Below, one piece after another: positions 58,483-64,000 of a DNA stretch of 64,000 nucleotides (the stretch's first letter is position 1; each line of letters opens with the position of its first letter). The notes beneath the pieces are model-generated. The model was not told where the DNA came from. It made no database searches and was given only the letters and a program-made list of their open reading frames with translations. Origin of the DNA: Fulvimarina endophytica (GTDB lineage: Bacteria > Pseudomonadota > Alphaproteobacteria > Rhizobiales > Rhizobiaceae); contig NZ_QURL01000001.1 in the NCBI RefSeq assembly GCF_003403015.1, positions 680,483-744,482 on the forward strand, given 5' to 3'. A program made the position numbers and the translations under genes.

Positions 58483-59648
58483 TGCGGAAAGATCGACCAG
58501 GATACAAATACCGGCGAAGGGCGAACGGCACCCTCGCCCATTATTGGGATCCGAAAAGAGCCGTAAAGGGCGCGCCAGCGTGGGCGAAGCCACAGCCGAT
58601 CGCCGACGACGCGACCGACGAACAGATCGTTGAGATCTGCCAGGCGTTGACCGACGAGCTCCGCGGCAAGATGGATGACACGGGCCCGGCCGTCGCCTAC
58701 GATGGCACGCTCGGCTCGCTCCTGAAGCTATATCGCCACGACGACCTGTCGCCATTTCAGGCGTTGAAGGCTTCGACCCGCGCCCGCGATTATCTGCCCA
58801 TGCTCGCTCTCATCGAGGAGACCGTCGGCGATCGATTCGTCGAGGAGTTGAACGGCGATGACTTCCGCCGCTGGAACAAGAAGTGGGGCAACCATGGCGC
58901 CAACGTCCACCGTGGGCACAACGCCATCAGGAAGTTGAGGGCTGTTCTCAGCTACGGCACACAGAAGCGGTTCGACGACTGCCGGCGGGCTCGAGAGATC
59001 CTGTCTCTCATCCGATTCGAGGCGCCGAAGGCCAGAACGGTCATGCTCGAGTACGATCACGCGGTCGCTGTCGTCGAGCAAGCGATCAAACTCGAACGCT
59101 TCTCGATCGCCCTTACCCAGGCCCTTCAGTGGGACACTGCGCTGAGGCGGATCGATATCATCGGCGAGTGGCTGCCGGCCAAGGCTGGCGAGGGCGGGAT
59201 CGTTCGAGGCAACACGCGCTGGCAAGGGCCTTCGGCAAGCGTCATCTCGTCGGACCTCATCCTCACGATCGAGGCGACGTCCAAGACGGGAAGCCGATCG
59301 TCTCACGACTTGACGCTTTGCCCACTGACGATGCTTGTTCTTTCGAAGTTCGATCTCCCGAAGATCGGGCCGCTGATCGTCAACGAGAAAACGAAGGCAC
59401 CGTGGCGCGAGAACTATTACGCGCAGGCGTGGCGAGAGATCGCGAAGGATGCCGGCGTGCCGGACCATGTCTGGTCCATGGACACACGCGCGGGCGCGAT
59501 CAGCGAGACGGAGGCAGTGAGCGGGATCGAAGCGGCCCGGAAACTCGCCACCCATTCGAACGCGAAGACGACGCTCCGGTACGTTCGTTCGGACGTGCTC
59601 GAATCGAACCGTGCCACGGCGCTCGCGCGACAGAAGCTTCGGCCGTGA
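58482..59648 (+). CDS. int: Tyrosine integrase
   Basis: The 388-residue protein has the catalytic domain with Arg222 in TALRRIDI, a second arginine in SMDTRAGA (about 336) and Tyr367 in TLRYVRS. The usual box-II histidine before this arginine is replaced, as in related alphaproteobacterial integrases with an MDTRAG box. An N-terminal arm-binding part and a SAM-like core (SLLKLYRHDDLSPFQALKAS) precede it. It lies 50 bp from attR and catalyses recombination at the tRNA-Gly core. Confidence 0.9.
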   Translation: MRKDRPGYKYRRRANGTLAHYWDPKRAVKGAPAWAKPQPIADDATDEQIVEICQALTDELRGKMDDTGPAVAYDGTLGSLLKLYRHDDLSPFQALKASTRARDYLPMLALIEETVGDRFVEELNGDDFRRWNKKWGNHGANVHRGHNAIRKLRAVLSYGTQKRFDDCRRAREILSLIRFEAPKARTVMLEYDHAVAVVEQAIKLERFSIALTQALQWDTALRRIDIIGEWLPAKAGEGGIVRGNTRWQGPSASVISSDLILTIEATSKTGSRSSHDLTLCPLTMLVLSKFDLPKIGPLIVNEKTKAPWRENYYAQAWREIAKDAGVPDHVWSMDTRAGAISETEAVSGIEAARKLATHSNAKTTLRYVRSDVLESNRATALARQKLRP

Positions 59649-59671
59649 CACGCCTCTGACACGAGTGACAC
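59645..59671. promoter_or_regulatory. Candidate integrase arm sites at attR
   Basis: GTGACAC occurs at 59645-59651 and 59665-59671, with CTGACAC at 59656-59662, just outside the core. They are the complement of the three GTGTCAC copies at attL. The first overlaps the integrase stop codon region. Confidence 0.6.
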
Positions 59672-59698
59672 GCGGGCATCGCTAAGTGGTTGGAAAGC

Positions 59699-59746
59699 TT
59701 GGAGCGGGTAGCGGGAATCGAACCCGCGTATTCAGCTTGGAAGGCT
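59699..59746 (-). other. attR: 48-bp core within intact tRNA-Gly
   Basis: Exact copy of 3914-3961. Phage sequence supplies the tRNA 3' part (anticodon loop to CCA). The host's 5' half (59747-59773) is retained, so the tRNA stays functional. Confidence 0.95.
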
Positions 59747-59773
59747 GCTGCTCTACCATTGAGCTATACCCGC
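59700..59773 (-). tRNA. tRNA-Gly (anticodon TCC)
   Basis: The minus strand gives GCGGGTA acceptor paired to TACCCGC, discriminator T and an encoded CCA. The anticodon loop is CTTCCAA and the T arm has GGTTCGATTCC. Complete 74 nt including CCA. It is the prophage integration target. Confidence 0.97.
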
Positions 59774-59795
59774 GGAACCGGATGATCGACGGCGG

Positions 59796-59880
59796 TGGTG
59801 GAGGGGGCTGGATTCGAACCAGCGTACGCTAAGCGAACGGATTTACAGTCCGTCTCCTTTAACCACTCGGACACCCCTCC
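59796..59880 (-). tRNA. tRNA-Tyr (anticodon GTA)
   Basis: On minus, GGAGGGG pairs with CCCCTCC, followed by A and encoded CCA. The anticodon loop is CTGTAAA, and a long variable arm (CGCTTAGCG type) marks a class II tRNA. 85 nt. It lies 22 bp upstream of tRNA-Gly on the same strand, so both probably share a transcript. Confidence 0.97.
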
Positions 59881-60076
59881 GAGCCGCCGTTCGGCAGATC
59901 CGTGAGAACCTGTCGAGCCGGTGTCATGCCCGCCCCGAGGCGGTCACGATGGGAGGCGTTATGCTTTGCGTGCCGCTCCCTGTCAACGGGTTTCGACGGC
60001 AAAATCCGACCGATCCATTTCGATCGCCGGCGGGCGACGAGTTGTCCCGCCGAGACGCCTCCGATAAGGCTTCTCC

Positions 60077-60892
60077 ATGACACAGGAAACACCCTCCCAT
60101 ACGCCCAAGGATACTCACTACGCGAATCTGCGGCGCGCCCATCGCGACCGCAAGCGTGAGAGCGAGCCGGCGGGCGCCGAACCTCTGCGCCTCTATGGTA
60201 TCCACACCGTCGCGGCTGCCTTGCGCAATCCCGAGCGCAAGCTGCTTGCGCTGCACGTGACGCGCAACGCCCTTTCCCGGCTCGAGGTGAGCGAGGGCGA
60301 GATCGCCTGCCCGGTCCACATGGTCGAACCCAAGGCCCTCGACAAGCTGCTCGGAGGCGATGCGGTGCATCAGGGCGTGTGCCTCGAGACCGAACCCCTG
60401 CAGCCGCTGCGCCTCGACGAACTGGGCGAGGCCTCGCTTCTTCTGGTGCTCGATCAGGTGACCGATCCCCACAATGTGGGCGCGATCCTTCGCTCCGCGA
60501 CCGCCTTTGCCGCCGACGGTCTCGTCACCACCTCGCGCCATTCGCCCCAGGAAAGCGGTGTGCTCGCGAAAGCCGCGTCCGGCGCACTCGAACACGTCCG
60601 GCAGATCGAGGTGCGCAATCTCTCGGACACGCTGGAAGAGCTCTCCCGCCTCGGCTTCCAGACCATCGGGCTCGATTCGGAGGGTGAGAACGGGTTCGAG
60701 GACGCGGCGACCGGAAGCCGGATCGCCATCGTCCTCGGCGCCGAGGGCAAGGGTCTCAGACAGAAGACGCGTGCCACCTGCGACGCCCTCGCACGGCTGG
60801 AAATGCCCGGCGCGATCCGATCGCTCAACGTGTCGAACGCTGCCGCGATCGCTCTCTACGCCGTCCGCAGAAAGCTTAGCGCACGATCCTGA
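60077..60892 (+). CDS. rlmB: 23S rRNA 2'-O-ribose methyltransferase (SpoU family)
   Basis: The 271-residue product has the SpoU N-terminal substrate-binding part (LYGIHTVAAALRNPERKLLA). The knotted SPOUT core has LDQVTDPHNVGAILRSATAF, IVLGAEGKGLRQKT and SLNVSNAAAIALY motifs. RlmB methylates G2251 in 23S rRNA. It is a standard alphaproteobacterial neighbour of these tRNAs. It overlaps the next gene tail-to-tail by 17 bases. Confidence 0.92.
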   Translation: MTQETPSHTPKDTHYANLRRAHRDRKRESEPAGAEPLRLYGIHTVAAALRNPERKLLALHVTRNALSRLEVSEGEIACPVHMVEPKALDKLLGGDAVHQGVCLETEPLQPLRLDELGEASLLLVLDQVTDPHNVGAILRSATAFAADGLVTTSRHSPQESGVLAKAASGALEHVRQIEVRNLSDTLEELSRLGFQTIGLDSEGENGFEDAATGSRIAIVLGAEGKGLRQKTRATCDALARLEMPGAIRSLNVSNAAAIALYAVRRKLSARS

Positions 60893-61643
60893 TATCGGCG
60901 ATCAGCGGCAGGTGGTCCGAGGCTTTGCCCGCCTCGCCATCCGTGCGGGCCGAGACGATCTCCACGCGATCGGAGGCATAGATCCGATCGAGGGAGACGA
61001 TCGGAAATCTCTCGGGCCATGACTTCGGCGCGTAGACCGTCGGCAGGACCGGCGAGAGCGCGCGATCGACCCAGCCATGCCGCGACCATTCGTTGAGATC
61101 GCCGAGGACGATGGTGGGCTCGTCGATAAACTTCGCAGCTGAAGGGCCTTCCCCGAGGCGCTTCGCGATCGCGCCCGCCTGTCGTCGCCGCGTCGTCGGC
61201 AGGAGACCGAAATGGGTACCGATCACCCGCAGGACGGCCGAACCCGCCGCAAGCGTCACATCGATTGCCTTCCTCGCCTCGATATCCGGTCCGGGCAGAT
61301 CGATGACATCGGACTTCAGGATCGGCAGGCGCGTGAAAAAGAGATTGCCGCAGACGCAGCCTCCCTGCGAACCCGTCTTCACGTCGCGGCAGTGATCGGC
61401 CGGGCGCGCATCCGGCCCGACCAGTTTCAGCGTCAGACCGTCCCGTAGAAAGTCGAACGCGTCCGCCGGTCGGCCGAACCCCGTCCGCTCGTCGACCTCT
61501 TGCAGAATGAGGATGTCGGGGTCGAACCTCACGATTTCGGACAATGTCCGCTCCCGATCGGCCTTTCCGCCGCGTCCCATCGTCCCGTGGATGTTCCAGC
61601 TGACGATTCGGATCGGCGCGCCGTCTTCGTCAGGTCTCGCCAT
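60876..61643 (-). CDS. Endonuclease/exonuclease/phosphatase family protein
   Basis: The 255-residue product has IRIVSWNIHGTMGRGG, ILILQEVDERTG, IGTHFGLLPTTRRRQ, VLGDLNEWSRHG and a C-terminal SDHLPLIADI, the standard metal-dependent EEP motifs. No signal peptide. It could cleave phosphodiesters or nucleic acids. It overlaps the sugar transferase gene by 14 bases, suggesting one operon. Confidence 0.8.
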   Translation of the reverse strand: MARPDEDGAPIRIVSWNIHGTMGRGGKADRERTLSEIVRFDPDILILQEVDERTGFGRPADAFDFLRDGLTLKLVGPDARPADHCRDVKTGSQGGCVCGNLFFTRLPILKSDVIDLPGPDIEARKAIDVTLAAGSAVLRVIGTHFGLLPTTRRRQAGAIAKRLGEGPSAAKFIDEPTIVLGDLNEWSRHGWVDRALSPVLPTVYAPKSWPERFPIVSLDRIYASDRVEIVSARTDGEAGKASDHLPLIADIRIVR

Positions 61644-62268
61644 GGCGGGTCCGCTCCGGGTGACGCGGTTCTTCGGGTCGATCCATGTCCGAGGGAGCTT
61701 GCGGCGCCATCGCCTCCAGCGCCACGCGGTCGCCACGCCCGGAACCGGTCACCGTCGCGAGAATCAGCCTCAGGTCTTCGAAGAACGAATGCTCGCGGGC
61801 ATAGGCGCCGTCGATCTCGGCGAGTCGCACCGGCTCGGACATGTCGATGCCGGCGACCTGCGCGCGGCCGGTTATGCCCGGACGCACGGCGAGAGCGCCG
61901 TGCTTCATGCGCTCCTCGATCAGAAGCGTCTGCACCGGAAGGCAGGGCCGCGGCCCGACGAGGCTCATTTCGCCCTTGAAGACGTTCCAGAGCTGCGGCA
62001 GCTCGTCGAGCTTGTAGCGGCGAAGCTTCGCGCCGAGCGGCGTGACATAGGCCGCGGGCGTTTCATGGGAGGCCCCGCTGGGCGTCTCCCGCTTCATCGT
62101 CCTCAGCTTGTAGCAGAGGAAGACCCGGCCATCGCGGCCGACCCGCTCCTGGCGGAAGATGCCGTCGCCCTCGCTCTCGCGGCGGATGCGGAAGGCGAGA
62201 ACGGCGATCAGCCAGCCGGTCAACAGGAGACCGGCACCACTTGCGAGGATATCGAAAAGACGTTTCAT
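61630..62268 (-). CDS. Undecaprenyl-phosphate sugar phosphotransferase
   Basis: The 212-residue product starts at ATG 62268 with KRLFDILASGAGLLLTGWLI (membrane anchor), then the typical RIRRESEGDGIFRQERVGRD, FLCYKLRTM, LDELPQLWNVFKGEMSLVGP and RPGITGRAQ. These define the bacterial sugar transferase family that loads the first sugar phosphate on undecaprenyl phosphate for polysaccharide. A longer frame upstream lacks homology. Confidence 0.85.
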   Translation of the reverse strand: MKRLFDILASGAGLLLTGWLIAVLAFRIRRESEGDGIFRQERVGRDGRVFLCYKLRTMKRETPSGASHETPAAYVTPLGAKLRRYKLDELPQLWNVFKGEMSLVGPRPCLPVQTLLIEERMKHGALAVRPGITGRAQVAGIDMSEPVRLAEIDGAYAREHSFFEDLRLILATVTGSGRGDRVALEAMAPQAPSDMDRPEEPRHPERTRHGET

Positions 62269-62372
62269 CGCCGATCTGCTAGCACGACATCGAGAGCATT
62301 GCAGCCGTGCGCGGCTGTCCATCCTCGATCGGAAGAGGCGAAAGACGGGATGCAGGGAAAGAGGCAACAGCT

Positions 62373-63305
62373 TTGAGGATCATCGTCAGCGGCGCGTCGG
62401 GCTTCGTCGGCCGGCATCTCGTTCCGGAACTCGCCGCGCACGGGCATGATGTCGTCCCGCTCGTCAGGAGCGTAATGGACGGGGGCACGTTCATCCGCGC
62501 TCCATCCGATCTCTCGGCGCTCGAGCCCACGGCCTTCCTGTCCGGTGAACCCTTCGATGCGGTGATCCATCTCGCCGCCCTCAATCCGAACCGCAGCGAC
62601 AGGACATCGAGCGACGAGGCCGCGCTGATGGCCGCCAATCGCGACGGAACCGCCGCCGTCATGAGAGCCGCTGCGCAGGCCCGCATCCCTCGGGTCGTGG
62701 TTCTGGGGACCGCGAATGCCCATGCGCCGCAGGACTGGCCGATTTCCGAAGCCTCGCCGATCGCCCCGGTCAGTGCCTATGCGCGCTCCAAGGCGGAGGG
62801 CGAACGGATGGCGATCGAGATCGCCCGCGAGACCGGGGTCACCCTCACGATCCTGCGTCCAGCTCCCGTCTACGGCGCGGGCGGACGTGGCATGGTTGCG
62901 CTCCTGAAGCGTCTCGCCGACAGCCCGCTGCCGGTCCCGCTGCCGAAAGAACTCGGACAACGCAGCTTCGTTTCGATTACCTCCCTCGTCGCTGCGATCC
63001 TCGCCGTTCTCGATCGCCGGGCCGGGCTCATCGAAACCTTCCTCGTCGCAGACGCCCAGCCGGTCTCGCCCTCCGATATCGTCGCAGGCCTTCGGCGCGG
63101 CAGAGGTCGCGCCCCGATGCTGGTGCCCGTACCCGACGCCCTCACCAATGCTCTCCTCAAGGCCTTCGGGAAGCGCTCCCATTTCGAGACCCTTCGAAAA
63201 CCCTTCGTTCTCGACTGGAGCCGTCTTGCGTCACACACCACTTGGCAACCCGAAGCCGATACGATCGCGGCCATGCAGCGCGAGGCCTCACGAAGCGCGC
63301 GGTAG
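62373..63305 (+). CDS. NAD-dependent epimerase/dehydratase
   Basis: The 310-residue product starts at a TTG (62373) with GAGG 8 bases upstream, immediately before the Rossmann motif IIVSGASGFVGRHLVPEL. SAYARSKAEGERMA provides the YxxxK active-site pair and TILRPAPVYGAGG the substrate loop. It is a UDP-glucose 4-epimerase-type SDR, divergent from the sugar transferase and probably in the same polysaccharide pathway. Confidence 0.85.
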   Translation: MRIIVSGASGFVGRHLVPELAAHGHDVVPLVRSVMDGGTFIRAPSDLSALEPTAFLSGEPFDAVIHLAALNPNRSDRTSSDEAALMAANRDGTAAVMRAAAQARIPRVVVLGTANAHAPQDWPISEASPIAPVSAYARSKAEGERMAIEIARETGVTLTILRPAPVYGAGGRGMVALLKRLADSPLPVPLPKELGQRSFVSITSLVAAILAVLDRRAGLIETFLVADAQPVSPSDIVAGLRRGRGRAPMLVPVPDALTNALLKAFGKRSHFETLRKPFVLDWSRLASHTTWQPEADTIAAMQREASRSAR

Positions 63306-63358
63306 GACCGGGTCCGGCGGAACCGTCTTCGCGTGCGAAGGATCAGGACGAAACGAAG

Positions 63359-63535
63359 ATGAGCAAGGGCGATAGCGAGCGGGACGCGCGTTTGCAGCGG
63401 GAGCTGCGGGCCAATCTGAAGCGCCGAAAGGATCAGGCGCGGGCGCGCACGAAACCGGCCGGCCTCATGGGATCGTCCGAGGAGGAGGAGACAGCTGATC
63501 GTCCCGACGCCGGGACGTCCGACGAACGGACCTGA
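63359..63535 (+). CDS. Small charged protein upstream of hemA
   Basis: The 58-residue product MSKGDSERDARLQRELRANL has a basic helix (KRRKDQARARTKPAG) and an acidic end. A short protein of this type is common in Hyphomicrobiales genomes. Function is unknown. Confidence 0.6.
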   Translation: MSKGDSERDARLQRELRANLKRRKDQARARTKPAGLMGSSEEEETADRPDAGTSDERT

Positions 63536-63693
63536 GACCGTCCGGTCGACTGCTGACAAACCCTGCGGAAACGCCGCTCCGGCCTGCTCCTTGGCACTTT
63601 GGTCCACCTTTCACGGCGCGACCTTTTCCCGCCCCCGCGTGGACAAGCAGGCCCTGCAGGATTAGAACTCTTCCGAAGTAAGGAGTCCGCCTG

Positions 63694-64000
63694 ATGATCG
63701 ATTACGCCCGCCATTTCGCCCATGCGATCGAAGCCCTTCACGCCGAGAAGCGCTACCGGGTGTTCGCCGATCTGGAGCGGATTGCGGGCCGGTTTCCCCA
63801 GGCGATCTGGCGTCACGAGGGCGAGGCGCGCGAGATCACCGTCTGGTGTTCGAACGACTATCTCGGCATGGGCCAGAACGCGGCCGTCACCGAGGCCATG
63901 ACCCGCACCGTCACCGCCATGGGCTCGGGCGCCGGCGGCACGCGCAACATCTCCGGCACCAACCATCCGCTGGTCGAGCTCGAGCACGAACTCGCCGACC
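63694..64000 (+). CDS. hemA: 5-aminolevulinate synthase (N-terminal part, cut by window edge)
   Basis: The ATG at 63694 has AAGGAG about 8 bases upstream. The visible 102 residues (MIDYARHFAHAIEALHAEKR, WCSNDYLGMGQ, MGSGAGGTRNISGTNHPLVE) match ALAS and related alpha-oxoamine synthases. It makes 5-aminolevulinate from glycine and succinyl-CoA. The PLP lysine lies outside the window. Continues beyond 64000. Confidence 0.93.
   Translation, partial: MIDYARHFAHAIEALHAEKRYRVFADLERIAGRFPQAIWRHEGEAREITVWCSNDYLGMGQNAAVTEAMTRTVTAMGSGAGGTRNISGTNHPLVELEHELAD

Larger units (their letters stand above)
3914..59746. mobile_element. Complete siphovirus-type prophage integrated in tRNA-Gly(TCC)
   Basis: The element is bounded by identical 48-bp direct repeats at 3914-3961 and 59699-59746. 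The repeat equals the 3' part of tRNA-Gly plus flank. Integrase and a Xis-like gene lie at the right end beside the intact tRNA. Inside are recognisable terminase, portal, capsid, tail, lysis, replication, recombination and immunity modules. No broken essential gene was noticed, so it could be inducible. The left attachment copy is the host's original tRNA 3' part; the phage-borne copy restores the tRNA on the right. Unit length is 55,785 bp (repeat start to repeat start). Confidence 0.96.

Noticed and set aside
61644..61736. Extension of the EEP-family protein
   Set aside because: Arg/Trp-rich leader overlaps the sugar transferase gene; ATG 61643 is sufficient.

Overview
The window is a high-GC alphaproteobacterial chromosome, probably Hyphomicrobiales (Rhizobiales). 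The grounds are the host genes: a DUF2126-type transglutaminase, a zinc metallopeptidase of the Peptidase_Mx type, rlmB beside tRNA-Tyr/tRNA-Gly, and an ALAS-type hemA. A complete-looking siphovirus-type prophage of about 55.8 kb is inserted into the tRNA-Gly(TCC) gene. The 48-bp core lies at 3914-3961 (attL) and 59699-59746 (attR). Genus assignment is not possible from the sequence alone.

Layout. 1-3913 is host DNA: transglutaminase on minus (cut by the window edge), metallopeptidase on plus, and a terminator. 3962-34295 holds the phage late genes, nearly all on minus. In transcription order these are small and large terminase, portal, head morphogenesis, a ParB-like/XkdF protease fusion, scaffold, decoration protein, major capsid, connectors, tail tube, a tail-assembly chaperone pair with a canonical -1 slippery site, tape measure, tail tip, NlpC-like peptidase, host-specificity protein, fibres and a lysis cassette. 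Three genes in this block run on plus against the operon and look like morons or cargo: a low-GC methyltransferase, a small helical protein and a lipoprotein. 34593-35090 has no convincing gene but is full of perfect nested inverted repeats. 35091-47375 is the leftward early operon: a Cro-like protein, GcrA-like and winged-helix regulators, a multi-HTH protein, a helicase-methyltransferase fusion, a RuvC-like nuclease, a DnaB-type helicase, HNH and DUF proteins. 47376-49510 is the immunity/replication-control region: an S24-type repressor, two operator clusters, a HTH initiator-like gene, and 24-bp-period iterons beside an AT-rich stretch that resemble a replication origin. 49511-59648 is the rightward operon: small proteins, Lar-like zinc ribbons, a tandem Arc protein, RecE-like nuclease, RecT, HNH, HD-domain protein, a Xis-like protein and integrase. 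59700-64000 is host DNA again: tRNA-Gly, tRNA-Tyr, rlmB, a phosphodiesterase-like gene, a sugar transferase, an epimerase, a small basic protein and the start of hemA.

How the parts work together. The repressor probably binds five copies of a 17-bp operator (CAACA-N7-TGTTG type). Two lie in the repressor/cro gap and three about 2 kb away, covering the two main early promoters. That is the lambda OR/OL plan, but here replication and structural genes share one direction while recombination and integration genes share the other. Genes in most modules are joined by ATGA or GTGA overlaps, so translational coupling is pervasive.

Most worth following up: the -1 frameshift site, the operator/promoter set with a predicted leaderless cro mRNA, the iteron origin next to a T7 tract that puts the iteron-encoded peptide out of frame, the structured non-coding region, and the counter-oriented lipoprotein and methyltransferase genes.
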